Shown piece by piece: positions 10,212 through 23,900 of a stretch of DNA of 64,000 nt. The notes beneath the pieces were generated by a model. It made no database searches. It saw only the letters and a list, made by a program, of their open reading frames with translations, and was not told the DNA's origin. A program made the translations under genes and the position numbers. Position 1 is the first letter of the stretch, and each line of letters begins with the position of its first letter. The stretch is from positions 62,001 through 126,000 of the forward strand of contig CACMJS010000002.1 in assembly GCA_902614085.1 (NCBI GenBank), in the 5' to 3' direction. Source of the DNA: an uncultured Alphaproteobacteria bacterium. GTDB lineage: Bacteria > Pseudomonadota > Alphaproteobacteria > HIMB59 > GCA-002718135.

Positions 10212-12013
10212 TAACTTTCTAAATTTTTTGTAAATTGAAAAATTTCTTTAGCTATAGGTGCTGCAGTAGACGCACCTGAACCTCCATGTTCAATAACAAC
10301 TGAAACAGCATATTTGGGATTTTTAACTGGCATATATCCTACAAATAAAGCGTGATCTCTTTTTTTCCATTCTACTTCTTTTTTTCTAAAGTCTTCACTT
10401 TCTCTTTCAGCTACAGTTATTCTCCTAACTTGAGAAGTTCCTGTCTTACCTGCAAAGGGAGCAGATTCAGATCTCGAACTATAAGCTGTACCTCTACTTT
10501 CATTAACTACTTTAAACATAGAATTTTTAATAATTTTAATTGCATTTTGGTATTTTTCTAATTTTTCAAATTCAATGTCATTATTTTGTTTAATAATATT
10601 TGGTTGTACATTTTTTCCATTAGAGGCAATAATTGAAGTCATTACAGCAAGTTGTAGTGGATTTGTTAATACAAACCCTTGACCAATGGCCGATATTAGA
10701 GTCTCTCCAGGATACCAACTTTCATCATATTTTTTCTTTTTCCAATCACGTGAAGGTATAATTCCTTTTTTTTGATTAGTTAAAGGAAGATCATATATTT
10801 TTCCTAAACCAAAATCTTCAGCAACCTTAGCAATTTTATCTATCCCAATTTTTTTTGATATTTCGTAGAAAAAAACATCACATGATTCTTTGATTGCATC
10901 AGTGACATTCATTGATCCGTGACCATTATTTTTCCAACAATGATAAAGTCTATCGCCTAAACCAATTTTTCCACTACAAAAATGTTTCGTATTTGTATCA
11001 ATAATTCCATGAACTATACCTGCTATAGCAACGACCATTTTAAAAGTTGAGCCTGGAGCGTATAAACCTTGTATACATCTGTATGTGAGTGGCGAGAGTT
11101 CGTTTTCTAAAATTGAATCCCAGTATTCCTTATTTGGTTTTTGTATTATTTTATTTGGATTATAAGATGGAGTTGAAGCCATACATAATATGTTTCCATT
11201 GTTAATATCCATAAGTATTGCAGATCCTGCTTTATGTTCTTTTAATAAATTTAGAGCATATTGTTGAATTCTAAGATCAATAGTTATTTGAATATCATTT
11301 CCTTTTTGACTATCTTTTCTTGATATTTCACGAATTACTCTTCCATAAGAATTTACTTCAATCTCTCTTTGTCCTGGTTTACCTATTAAATTAGGGTTAA
11401 AACTTTTTTCAATACCATCTTTTCCTATCTCTAGATTAGGCATATTTGCAATATAAGGTAATGCAACTTCTTCTCGATTGGGTTTGTTTGTATAACCGAT
11501 TAAATGCGAAACAGTATTATTAAACTGATAAGTTCTCATATAATCTTGAGAAATAAATATACCTTCAATATTAAGTTTATTTGCTTCTATTTTTTCAAGT
11601 TCTGACCAATTTATATTTTCTAATACTTTTATTTTTTCAAATTTTTTTACTTTTTGAGATAATTCTATAATTTTTCTTCTATCAATAAAATCTATTCTAA
11701 TTATCTTATTTAATTCGTTTAAAGATTTATCGATATTTTTTGTGTTTTCAGGAATTATGTATACATCAAAAACTTTTATATTAGATGCTAAGACCTTGTT
11801 ATTTGCATCATAAATCTTACCTCTAATAGGGTAAATAATTTCAACATCTATTTGATTATTTTTTGAAAGAGTTTTATATTTTTGTGAATCTTTTATTTGA
11901 ATATCATACAATCTCCATCCTACAATCCCAAAAAAAGATACTTTTAATAAATATAATAAAAAAGTTCTCCTATTTAAAACTGAGTATTGTTTTTTGTTAT
12001 CGGAATAAAACAT
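10211..12013 (-). CDS. mrdA: penicillin-binding protein 2
   Basis: Transpeptidase motifs APGSTFKM (SxxK), SCD, and AGKTGTSQV (KTG). Confidence 0.93.
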   Translation of the reverse strand: MFYSDNKKQYSVLNRRTFLLYLLKVSFFGIVGWRLYDIQIKDSQKYKTLSKNNQIDVEIIYPIRGKIYDANNKVLASNIKVFDVYIIPENTKNIDKSLNELNKIIRIDFIDRRKIIELSQKVKKFEKIKVLENINWSELEKIEANKLNIEGIFISQDYMRTYQFNNTVSHLIGYTNKPNREEVALPYIANMPNLEIGKDGIEKSFNPNLIGKPGQREIEVNSYGRVIREISRKDSQKGNDIQITIDLRIQQYALNLLKEHKAGSAILMDINNGNILCMASTPSYNPNKIIQKPNKEYWDSILENELSPLTYRCIQGLYAPGSTFKMVVAIAGIVHGIIDTNTKHFCSGKIGLGDRLYHCWKNNGHGSMNVTDAIKESCDVFFYEISKKIGIDKIAKVAEDFGLGKIYDLPLTNQKKGIIPSRDWKKKKYDESWYPGETLISAIGQGFVLTNPLQLAVMTSIIASNGKNVQPNIIKQNNDIEFEKLEKYQNAIKIIKNSMFKVVNESRGTAYSSRSESAPFAGKTGTSQVRRITVAERESEDFRKKEVEWKKRDHALFVGYMPVKNPKYAVSVVIEHGGSGASTAAPIAKEIFQFTKNLES

Positions 12014-12014
12014 T

Positions 12015-12500
12015 TCATTTATCCATCTTAGTAAACAAAAATACAGTAGGAATAAAAATAATAAAAGAAATTAAAATGAAATTAAAAATTGAACTCATAT
12101 TAAATGTATAATTATGTATTAGATTTGCTAAAAGTTGCTCAATAAAAAACAAAATAATTAAAGTTAAAAAATAAATAAAAATTATTTGAAAAGAAGTTAA
12201 TCTTATTAAATATTTTCTTAATATTACAAAAAATATTAAGAGAGATAAAAAAGTGATTATATGTGCTCCTGTATTATTTAATAGCAATATATCGAATAAA
12301 ATTCCATATATCAGGGCAACTAAATAAATGTAATAATGATAATGATAAAAAATTAGATAAATATAAGTTAAATGAAATAATACATAGAATGCATTATTGA
12401 TGTTAGGTAATGCAGCAAAAGAGTTAGCAGAAATTGAAAAACTTATAATTAAAATGATATTTAATTTAATAGTTGAATTATAAAATTTGGAAAACCCCAT
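12015..12500 (-). CDS. mreD: MreD-like rod shape-determining membrane protein
   Basis: 161-aa multi-TM protein located between mreC and mrdA; call relies mostly on synteny and topology. Confidence 0.75.
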   Translation of the reverse strand: MGFSKFYNSTIKLNIILIISFSISANSFAALPNINNAFYVLFHLTYIYLIFYHYHYYIYLVALIYGILFDILLLNNTGAHIITFLSLLIFFVILRKYLIRLTSFQIIFIYFLTLIILFFIEQLLANLIHNYTFNMSSIFNFILISFIIFIPTVFLFTKMDK

Positions 12501-13321
12501 TATTTTGAAGTAACGATTTGTACATAATCAATATTTTTAAAATCTACAAATGGTAAAACAAAAAATCTATTTTTTTCAACTTTTGCTACTTTTCCAACCA
12601 ATAGATCTACAGGAAAGATTTGTGCTGTACCACTTGTAACCACAATATCTCCTAATCTAGGCATTTTATTTTCCTTAACAAATGAACTTACTAGATATTT
12701 TCCATCTCCATTGCCAGTAAGTAAAGAAAAAATTCCATCAGATATAGATTTTACTGAAATAGATAAACTAGGGTCAGTCAAAAGAATAACTCTTGAATTA
12801 TTAGAAGTCGTATCAATAACCTTGCCTACTAATCCTCGTTCATTAATAGCTGACATATTTTTTTCAATTTTATCTTCATAACCTGCATTTAAATTTATTA
12901 ATTTACTATAAATTGTATCATTTCTATTAATTAGAGATGCTGTCTTTACTAAAGTTAAATTATTATCAGTTGCATTTAACAATTTTTTTAAAACTTTATT
13001 CTCTCTAGAGTTTTGGATTGCTAGTGTTTGCCATTTTTTTAGACGTATTATTTCTTCTTGAAGAATTTTGTTTTCAAATTTTAAACTTCTAAACTGATTA
13101 TATTCATCAATAAAATTTGAAAAAACATTTACTGGTGCTGATATTAATTTTGTAATAGGAATAACTACAGAACTAGATAAATTTTTAATTCCACTTATAA
13201 GATAGTAGTCGGTTTTAGAAAAAAATACTAAAAGAAACGAGAGTGTTACAACAGAAATAATAGTAAAATTTTTTACAAATCTTGATAATTGAACAACTTT
13301 TATTTGGAACTTTGGAGCCAT
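12500..13321 (-). CDS. mreC: rod shape-determining protein MreC
   Basis: N-terminal TM and coiled coil, then MreC-type beta domain (SAINERGLVGKVIDTTSNNSRVILLTDPSLSISV). Confidence 0.9.
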   Translation of the reverse strand: MAPKFQIKVVQLSRFVKNFTIISVVTLSFLLVFFSKTDYYLISGIKNLSSSVVIPITKLISAPVNVFSNFIDEYNQFRSLKFENKILQEEIIRLKKWQTLAIQNSRENKVLKKLLNATDNNLTLVKTASLINRNDTIYSKLINLNAGYEDKIEKNMSAINERGLVGKVIDTTSNNSRVILLTDPSLSISVKSISDGIFSLLTGNGDGKYLVSSFVKENKMPRLGDIVVTSGTAQIFPVDLLVGKVAKVEKNRFFVLPFVDFKNIDYVQIVTSK

Positions 13322-13329
13322 TTTAATTT

Positions 13330-14373
<1,044 letters not shown>

Positions 14374-15930
14374 TTAAACTCCTTCTATTTTTAAACTTGC
14401 AATATTTTCTTTAATAGATTTAGTTTTTTTAAAGATCAATCTGTTTAATGCATTAATGTAAGCTTTTGCAGATGCAACAATAATGTCAGGATCGCTTCCT
14501 TTTGCTTGAGACGATAGATTATCATCTTCAAGTCTGACAGTTACCTCTCCTTGCGCATCAGTACCTGCTGTAATTGCATTTACTTGATAAAGTTTGAGTT
14601 TAAATTCAGTATTAGTAAGTTTTTTTATTGCATTAAATGTAGCGTCAACTGGACCGTTACCATTAATTTTAGTATTTTCCACTTTATCGTTAATTTCTAT
14701 CTTTAATTTAGCTTGAGCTTTTTCAACAGACCCAGCATTTACCTCTAAAGATACAAATTTAATGTGTTCATCATAAGACGATGTTCTATCTTCTGCTAAT
14801 GCAATTAAATCTTCCTCAAATATTTCTTTTTTCTTATCAGCTAAATCCTTAAATCTTCCAAATAATTCCATCAAGGCATTATCGCCAACTTCATAACCAA
14901 GTTCTTTTAATTTTTCTGAAAAAGCATGTTTACCTGAATGTTTACCAAGAACTAATGAAGATTTGTTAAGTCCTATTGATTCAGGTGTCATAATTTCATA
15001 AGTACCAGCATGTTTAAGCATACCATCTTGATGTATGCCAGCTTCATGTGCAAAAGCATTTGCTCCAACAATTGCTTTATTTGGCTGAACTGGAAAACCT
15101 GTTATTGATGATACTAATCTAGAAGCTTTCATAATAGATTCGGTTTTAATATCAGTATGATAAGGCATAAGATCTTTTTTTACTTTCAAAGTCATTACAA
15201 TTTCTTCCAAAGATGAGTTTCCAGCTCTTTCACCCATACCATTAATAGTGCACTCAACCTGTCTTGCACCTTCTTTAATTGCAGCAACATTATTTGCTGT
15301 GGCTAAACCTAAATCATTGTGTGTGTGTGTTGAAAGAATTGCTTTATCAATATTAGGAACATTATTTTTAACATTTTTAAAAATTTTACCAAATTCTTCT
15401 GGTAATGTATAACCAACAGTATCTGGAATATTTATAGTGGTAGCACCAGAATTAATTGCAAGCTCGATACATTTATATAAAAATTCTAACTCTGACCTTC
15501 CACCATCTTCACAACTCCATTCAATATTGTCACAAAGATTTCTTGCGTGAGATACAGTTTTTTGAATAGCTTCTAAAACCTCTTCTTCAGTTTTCTTTAA
15601 TTTATATTTCATATGTAGAGGACTTGTAGCGATAAAAGTATGAATCCTTGGAGATTTAGCATGTTGTACTGCTTCCCAAGCACGATCAATATCTTTAAGG
15701 CTTGCTCTTGCTAAACCCGCTATCGTTGAATATTTAACTTGCTTACTAACTTCAGAAACTGCTTCAAAATCTCCATTAGAAGCGATTGGAAATCCTGCTT
15801 CAATAATATCAACTTTCATAGAATCAAGCACTTCAGCAATTTGAAGCTTCTCATCTAAATTCATTGATGCGCCTGGAGACTGCTCTCCATCTCGAAGAGT
15901 TGTATCAAAAATGTAAATTTTTTCAGTCAT
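14374..15930 (-). CDS. leuA: 2-isopropylmalate synthase
   Basis: FDTTLRDGEQSPGASM, STHTHNDLGLATAN, GANAFAHEAGIHQDGMLKH, plus C-terminal regulatory domain. Confidence 0.96.
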   Translation of the reverse strand: MTEKIYIFDTTLRDGEQSPGASMNLDEKLQIAEVLDSMKVDIIEAGFPIASNGDFEAVSEVSKQVKYSTIAGLARASLKDIDRAWEAVQHAKSPRIHTFIATSPLHMKYKLKKTEEEVLEAIQKTVSHARNLCDNIEWSCEDGGRSELEFLYKCIELAINSGATTINIPDTVGYTLPEEFGKIFKNVKNNVPNIDKAILSTHTHNDLGLATANNVAAIKEGARQVECTINGMGERAGNSSLEEIVMTLKVKKDLMPYHTDIKTESIMKASRLVSSITGFPVQPNKAIVGANAFAHEAGIHQDGMLKHAGTYEIMTPESIGLNKSSLVLGKHSGKHAFSEKLKELGYEVGDNALMELFGRFKDLADKKKEIFEEDLIALAEDRTSSYDEHIKFVSLEVNAGSVEKAQAKLKIEINDKVENTKINGNGPVDATFNAIKKLTNTEFKLKLYQVNAITAGTDAQGEVTVRLEDDNLSSQAKGSDPDIIVASAKAYINALNRLIFKKTKSIKENIASLKIEGV

Positions 15931-15972
15931 TTATCTATTTATATACTAATCAAAATTTAATTAAACTTTCAT

Positions 15973-17533
<1,561 letters not shown>

Positions 17534-17534
<1 letters not shown>

Positions 17535-19300
17535 TAAACTAAAATTTTTCCTTTTTCGGCTGATTTTTTATCTTGTTTTTGATCTTTACTTAACATCATT
17601 TCATTATGAGCAGAACCACTTTGAATCATTGGAAAACAATTCTCTTCTTTAGTAACCCAGATATCAGCAATTACTGTATTTTTTGTTTCAATCATTTGAG
17701 TTATAACGTCATCAAGTTCATCAGTTGTTTTTGCTCTTAAACCAACAGCTTTATAACTTTCAGCTAATTTAACAAAATCAGGCAAACTATCAGTATAACT
17801 TTCAGAATATCTTCCACCATGTAAAAGTTCCTGCCATTGCCTTACCATTCCCATATATTCATTGTTTAAAATAAATATTTTTACTGGCAATCTATATTGA
17901 ACAGCCGTGCTCATTTCTTGAATGTTCATTAGTATAGAAGCGTCTCCTGCTATATCGACTACTAGAGCATCTGGATGTCCAACTTGAGCTCCAATTGCAG
18001 CAGGAAATCCATATCCCATAGTACCTAAACCACCTGACGTCAGCCATCTGTTAGGCTCCTCAAATTTATAAAATTGAGCAGCCCACATTTGGTGCTGACC
18101 TACTTCAGTTGTAATAAAGGTTTTTGTATTTTTTGTTAACTCATAGAGTCTTTGAACTGCGTGCTGTGGTTTTATCTGATTGCCTTTATTATTATAGTTT
18201 AAACAATCTACTTCTTTCCATTTATTTATTTTTTCCCACCATAATTTTATTGCATGATCATCTATTTTAAATTTCTTTTCTTTCCAAACTTCGATCATCT
18301 TTTCAACAACCTGTTTTACATCTCCGATTATTGGAACATCAACATTTATAGTTTTATTAATATTACTTTCATCGATATCAATATGGATTTTTTTTGAATT
18401 TGGTGAGAACGCATCTAGTCTTCCTGTAACACGGTCATCAAATCTTGCCCCGATATTAATCATAACATCACATTCATGCATTGCCATATTAGCTTCATAC
18501 ATTCCATGCATACCAAGCATGCCAAGTGAATTTTTATCTGATGAACCTACTACACCGAGACCCATTAATGTCATTGTCACTGGTGAACCAACCATATTTA
18601 TAAATTCTCTAACTAATGTTGAAGCTTTTGGCCCAGAGTTAATACATCCACCACCAATATAAAAAATTGGTTTTTTTGCTTTTGAAATTAATTGTACTGC
18701 TTCTTCAATTTTATTTTTTTCAAAATCAGGACTTGGCTCAAACAATCTATGAGAAGGAATAATAATTTTATTTTTTTCTTCATAAGTTCCTGAAGCAAAT
18801 TGAACATCTTTAGGTATATCAATTAATACAGGACCTGGTCTTCCATTTTGAGCAATAGTAAATGCTTCATGAAACACAGAAGATAATTTATTTACATCCT
18901 TAACTAAGTAATTATGTTTAGTACAAGGTCTTGTAATACCAGTTGTGTCACATTCTTGAAATGCATCACTACCAATTAAGTGTTGTGGAACTTGTCCGGT
19001 AATACATACAATCGGAACACTATCCATCATAGCGTCAGTTAAACCAGTTACAACATTTGTTGCTCCAGGTCCTGACGTTACAAGAACTACTCCAGTTTTA
19101 CCAGTAGACCTAGCATAACCTTCAGCTGCATGAATTGCGCCACCTTCTTGTCTTACTAAAACGTGCTTAATTGAATTCTGTTTAAATAAAGTATCGTATA
19201 TGGGTAATACTGCACCACCAGGGTATCCAAATACAACTTCTACGCCTTGTTCAGCTAAGCTTTTTAAGACAATTTCAGCGCCTGTAATTTCATTATTCAT
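17534..19300 (-). CDS. ilvB: acetolactate synthase large subunit
   Basis: TPP enzyme: GYPGGAVLPIYD, RQEGGAIHAAEGYARSTGKTGVVLVTSGPGATN, GDASILMNIQEMSTAVQY. Confidence 0.96.
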
Positions 19301-19347
19301 TGATTTTAGCTCATAGGCTGTGGATAAAATAAAATCAATAAATTAGT

Positions 19348-20271
19348 TTAATTTTGGTCTAAATTAATGGATTTTATGTCAATTTCGTCTGGAAATTGAT
19401 CAAATTTTTTAAAAATATTAAGATTTGAAGATCTCCACCAAGTGTGTTGTCTTTTTACATAGTTTCTTGTGACCTGCTGAATTTTAGAAATACATTCTTC
19501 AATTGATACTTCGTTATTAAGATAAGATTGAATTTCAGGAACTCCGTGAGCTTTCATTATTGGTAAACTATTATTATAATTTAATTTAAGCAAATTTTCG
19601 ACTTCATCTATCGCACCATCTTCAATCATTAGATGTGTTCTATGGTCTACTCTTTTATAATTTTCTTTTCTTTCAGGAAGAAATAATAAAATTTTATAGT
19701 CTCCTAAATTAATTAATTTTTTATTTTTATTTTGTTTCCAGTCACTAAATTTTTTCTTAGTAAAAAAATTTACTTCCCAAATTCTTCTTATTCTTTGAAT
19801 ATCATTGGGTGAAATATTTTTCATTGCATCAACATCATGTTCTTTAACTAAATTAAAAAAATTTTCCTTACCAATTTTTAAAATCATTTTTTCTGATTCT
19901 TTTTTTACTTTTTCTGGAATAAATGGAATTGAAACTATTCCATTAATTAAAGACTCTATGTAAAGACCTGTACCTCCAACTAAAATAGGAGTTATGTTTT
20001 TATCAACCAAATAATTAATTTTTTTGGATGCTTCCTCACACCATTTTTGTACATTAAATCTAATATCACCTTTTACAAACCCATAAAGATGATGATTTAT
20101 TTTTATTTGATCATGTATAGTTGGTCTAGCTGTTAAGATACTTAACTCTTTATAAATCTGCATACTATCTGCATTTATAATCTCACCATTTAGTTTTTTA
20201 GCTAAGCTTAAAGCAAATTTTGATTTTCCTGATGCTGTGGGTCCTAATATAAAATAGATTTGAGTTTTCAA
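19348..20271 (-). CDS. miaA: tRNA dimethylallyltransferase
   Basis: GPTASGKSKFALSLA, IINADSMQIYKELSILTARP, VGGTGLYIESLI. Confidence 0.95.
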   Translation of the reverse strand: MKTQIYFILGPTASGKSKFALSLAKKLNGEIINADSMQIYKELSILTARPTIHDQIKINHHLYGFVKGDIRFNVQKWCEEASKKINYLVDKNITPILVGGTGLYIESLINGIVSIPFIPEKVKKESEKMILKIGKENFFNLVKEHDVDAMKNISPNDIQRIRRIWEVNFFTKKKFSDWKQNKNKKLINLGDYKILLFLPERKENYKRVDHRTHLMIEDGAIDEVENLLKLNYNNSLPIMKAHGVPEIQSYLNNEVSIEECISKIQQVTRNYVKRQHTWWRSSNLNIFKKFDQFPDEIDIKSINLDQN

Positions 20272-21641
20272 TTATTCTTAAATTTAATTGTTACCCAATT
20301 TTGCTCATCATCTCTAATTATTTTTAGTAATAATGAGGATCTACCTGTTTTTTCTAGAGAATTTACTAATTCTTCAAATGAATTCATATTATTAATAATC
20401 TCTCTATTAACTTCTGTAATAATGTCTCCATTTTGCAAACTACTATCAATGTCGTCAATTGAAATTACTTTAACTCCACTGTCATGATCTTCAATAGTAA
20501 TTCCTAAAGATTCAATTTTTAAATTTTTTTCAATATTTGTAGTTGTTTTTCTTTCCGTAACTACCTCTCCAGGTAATTCACCTAATATTACCTTAATAGT
20601 AATCTTTTTATTTTTTCTCCAGACTTCTAATATTGCAGTAGAACCTACATCTGACTCTGCAACAACTCTTGGTAAGTCAGGCATTTTTTTAATTTCGATA
20701 TTATTAAATTTTAAGATTACATCGCCTGGTTCTAATCCAGCAGTTTTTGAAGGCCCATTAGGATTTACATTTGATATGAATGCGCCTTTTTGATCAGGGA
20801 GTCCAAGACTTTCTGCAAAATCATTTGTAACGGGTTGAATTTGAACGCCTAGCCAACCTCTTTTAGTTTTTCCAAAATCTTTTAATTGTTGTACTATTTT
20901 TTTGGCACTGTTTGCAGGTATTGCAAATCCTAAACCAATACTTCCACCTGTTTGCGAAACAATTGCCGTATTAATTCCTATTACCTCTCCATCTAAATTA
21001 AATAATGGTCCGCCAGAATTACCACGGTTAATAGAAGCATCTGTTTGTAAAAATTTAACATATGGCCCACTACCTAAATCTCTTGAAATTGCAGATATAA
21101 TTCCTGCTGTGACTGTTCCTCCTAAACCAAGAGGGTTTCCAATTGCAATTGACCAATCTCCGACTCTCATCTTATCCGAATCTCCCCAACCAACATATGT
21201 AAGTTTTTTGTTTTTTGGATCAATTTTCAATACAGCTATGTCTGCTTTGGGATCTCTTCCAAGTAATTCAGCTGTAAACTCTGTTTCATCATTTAGTATA
21301 ACAGTTATTTCATCAGCTCCTTCAATTACATGATTATTTGTAACAACTATTCCATCTTCACTTATTATAAAACCTGATCCAAGTCCTGTCATTGGTCGTT
21401 GTGATCTTCTTTGATCACGATCAAAATATTCTTTAAAAAAATCATCAAAGGGAGATCCTTCCGGAAATTGTGGTATTTGATTTTGGTTATTATTTTCAAC
21501 AATAGTAGTTGATGCAATACTAACTACTGCAGGAGATAATTGTTCTACTAAATCAGCAAAACTCTCAGGTACAGCAAGTAATGGTTTCGAAAATAAAATA
21601 GATATTAAGAATAAAAATTTAATTCTCATATTAATTGTCAT
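20268..21641 (-). CDS. degP: Do family serine endoprotease (DegP/DegQ-like)
   Basis: Trypsin-like motifs VTNNHVIEGADEI, DIAVLKI, INRGNSGGPLFNLDGEVIGINTAI; two PDZ domains. True start is probably 21641 or 21629; the longer ORF start (21740) reads into the upstream DUF2065 gene. Confidence 0.93.
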   Translation of the reverse strand: MTINMRIKFLFLISILFSKPLLAVPESFADLVEQLSPAVVSIASTTIVENNNQNQIPQFPEGSPFDDFFKEYFDRDQRRSQRPMTGLGSGFIISEDGIVVTNNHVIEGADEITVILNDETEFTAELLGRDPKADIAVLKIDPKNKKLTYVGWGDSDKMRVGDWSIAIGNPLGLGGTVTAGIISAISRDLGSGPYVKFLQTDASINRGNSGGPLFNLDGEVIGINTAIVSQTGGSIGLGFAIPANSAKKIVQQLKDFGKTKRGWLGVQIQPVTNDFAESLGLPDQKGAFISNVNPNGPSKTAGLEPGDVILKFNNIEIKKMPDLPRVVAESDVGSTAILEVWRKNKKITIKVILGELPGEVVTERKTTTNIEKNLKIESLGITIEDHDSGVKVISIDDIDSSLQNGDIITEVNREIINNMNSFEELVNSLEKTGRSSLLLKIIRDDEQNWVTIKFKNN

Positions 21642-21831
21642 AGTATTTGAACGTGAAATAAATAAGGCACAACCCAAGTAGCGCAAAAAATAAACTAATA
21701 TTTTTAACAGTTTGTGGATTAATAAGAGAAAGCATATCAAGATATTTCTTTAAATTATTTGCTAAGAAAAAATATAGTATACCTTCAATGATCAGCACTA
21801 GACCTATGCTTATTAGTAATATTTCAAACAT
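21631..21831 (-). CDS. DUF2065 family small membrane protein
   Basis: 66 aa, two TM segments (LLISIGLVLIIEGILYFF...FFALLGLCLIYF), between hflC and degP, where DUF2065 genes are commonly found. Confidence 0.75.
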   Translation of the reverse strand: MFEILLISIGLVLIIEGILYFFLANNLKKYLDMLSLINPQTVKNISLFFALLGLCLIYFTFKYYDN

Positions 21832-22736
21832 TAATTTTGGATATCTATTTCACCAAAAAATTTTTCACAAACTTCCCCAGGAGCAATTACCATGGACATC
21901 TCTGTATCTCCAAAAGTATCTTTACAAGCTTGCATTGTTCTTAAGAAATCAAAAAATTCCTCATCACGACTATAAGCATCACCTAGTATTCTATTTTTTG
22001 CAGCATCTCCTTCACCTCTTAGTATTGAAGATGTTCTTTCAGCTTCAGCTAAAATAACTGTTTGTTGTCTATCCGCTGATGCAACAATTTCTTTAGAAAG
22101 TTCTTCACCTTCTGCTCTTAATAAATTTGCTTCTTTTTCACGTTCAGAACGCATTCTTTGATAAACGTTATTAGATACTTGTTCAGTTAAATCTGTTCTT
22201 CCAATTCTAATATCGACAATTTTAACACCAAATGAATTCTCATTAACCTTAATTTGTTTTTCAATTTCATTCATAATATTAATACGTTCATCACTCAGTA
22301 GTGATGTTAAAGAGTATTGTGCAATTACACCTCTAACTGCTGCGTTTATAATTCTGCCAAATCTATCCGAAAAAGTAGTTTCATTTCTAACTGTCTGATA
22401 AAACTTTAGAGGATCAACAATGTTATATCTAGCAAATGAATCAACAATAATCCTTTTTTGATCTGAAAGTATCATTTCTTCCGGTTGGGGATCGAGATTA
22501 AGTAATCTGGAATCTAAAAATACAGCATCTTGAATAAAAGGAATTTTAAATTGAAGGCCAGGTTTTGTGACAACTTTTCTTGGGTCACCAAATTGAAGTA
22601 CTAAGGCTTGCTTAGTTTCATTTACAATAAAAAAAGCTCCTGTGAAAGTAAGGAAAAGAATAAATAAAACTAAAACTATAAGTAAATTTCTTGCACTAAA
22701 TCTCATCTTAATTATTTCCTGATTTTTTAAGTTCAT
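21831..22736 (-). CDS. hflC: FtsH protease modulator HflC
   Basis: SPFH/band 7: ALVLQFGDPRKVVTKPGLQFKIPFIQDAVFLDSRLL, RMRSEREKEANLLRAEGEE. Confidence 0.94.
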   Translation of the reverse strand: MNLKNQEIIKMRFSARNLLIVLVLFILFLTFTGAFFIVNETKQALVLQFGDPRKVVTKPGLQFKIPFIQDAVFLDSRLLNLDPQPEEMILSDQKRIIVDSFARYNIVDPLKFYQTVRNETTFSDRFGRIINAAVRGVIAQYSLTSLLSDERINIMNEIEKQIKVNENSFGVKIVDIRIGRTDLTEQVSNNVYQRMRSEREKEANLLRAEGEELSKEIVASADRQQTVILAEAERTSSILRGEGDAAKNRILGDAYSRDEEFFDFLRTMQACKDTFGDTEMSMVIAPGEVCEKFFGEIDIQN

Positions 22737-23814
22737 TCAATGGAAGGTAAGGAACCACACCCTGTCCATTTCCAGTATCATCTAATATTATTTTGTTCTT
22801 ACCTTCTAAAACTTCTCTTAAAGTTTCTAAATAAATTCTTCTTTTAGTTACTTCTTTAGCCTCTTTATAACTATTGTAAACATCTATAAAGTTTTGTGCC
22901 ACACCTTCTGCTTGTTTAACTACCTGCTCTTTATATGCTGTAGCAGCTTCAACTAGTTTGGCTGCCTCACCACGAGCATTAGGTACAATTCTGTTTAAAT
23001 AAGTGTTTGCTTCGTTAACTAGTCTTTCTTTATCTTGTCTTGCTCTTTGAACTTCATCAAAAGCATCAATAACTTGATCTGGCGGATCAACACTTTGAAG
23101 CTGCACTGATTGAATTAAAACACCACTTTCATAGGAGTCTAAAACTAGTTGTAATTCATTTCTTACAACTTGTTCAACCTCTTGACGACCTTCTGTAAGT
23201 AAGAATTGAAGATCTCGTTGGCCAACAACTTCGCGTACAACACTTTCAGACATATCTTTAACGGTAAGTTCTGGATTTCTAAGCTTAAATAGAAAATTTC
23301 CAGCGTCTTTTATTTTGAATAGTACTGTGAATGCAACATCTGCGATGTTTTGATCACCAGTTAGCATTAAACTTTCTTCAATAACTTTTCTCTCTGCATT
23401 TGAATTTGAGCCAAAACCAAGATCACTTGCACTTCTAAATCCAACATTTATTTTTCTAATCACTTCAACTTTAGGTGTAACAGTTTGACCGATTGGAGTG
23501 GGAAAAAAGTAATGTAATCCAGGCTCAGTTGTTTGACCATTCCATCTTCCAAATAAAAGTTCTACACCTTGTTCATCAGGCTCGACCCTGTAAAAACCGG
23601 TAGCTAACCATAGTAAAACGGCTACAATTATAAAAATTGAAAGATTACGCCTTCCACCAAATTTAAAATTGCCAAATCTATCTTTTGCTTTTCTGATGGA
23701 ATCTTCAAAATCTCTTCTATTTGGACCATCCCCAGAACCTCCTGAGCCCCAAGGGTTGTTATTTCCACCTGATCCCCAAGGATTATTGTCGTTGTTATTT
23801 TTATTCCAGTTCAT
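22708..23814 (-). CDS. hflK: FtsH protease modulator HflK
   Basis: NNPWGSGG repeats at the N-terminus, TM, then SPFH domain (VEPDEQGVELLFGRWNGQTTEPGLHYFFPTPI). Confidence 0.94.
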   Translation of the reverse strand: MNWNKNNNDNNPWGSGGNNNPWGSGGSGDGPNRRDFEDSIRKAKDRFGNFKFGGRRNLSIFIIVAVLLWLATGFYRVEPDEQGVELLFGRWNGQTTEPGLHYFFPTPIGQTVTPKVEVIRKINVGFRSASDLGFGSNSNAERKVIEESLMLTGDQNIADVAFTVLFKIKDAGNFLFKLRNPELTVKDMSESVVREVVGQRDLQFLLTEGRQEVEQVVRNELQLVLDSYESGVLIQSVQLQSVDPPDQVIDAFDEVQRARQDKERLVNEANTYLNRIVPNARGEAAKLVEAATAYKEQVVKQAEGVAQNFIDVYNSYKEAKEVTKRRIYLETLREVLEGKNKIILDDTGNGQGVVPYLPLNELKKSGNN

Positions 23815-23900
23815 ATATTATTGATAATATTGGCTCTATCTACTAACACTAATTATATTATTTAATAACTAATATTTGAGTAAATCTGGAAAAATCAAGT

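Noticed and set aside
20902-21333. 143-aa plus-strand ORF
   Set aside because: Antisense shadow of degP; the minus-strand frame shows unambiguous protease motifs. Same logic applies to 2198-2500, 3165-3374, 4602-4832, 5463-5735, 14077-14377, 15864-16088, 35474-35722, 36108-36431, 36849-37094 and 46591-46842.
21642-21740. N-terminal extension of the degP ORF (MICFLLLIHKLLKILVYF...)
   Set aside because: It overlaps the DUF2065 gene in another frame; a normal signal peptide begins at the internal ATGs (21641/21629).
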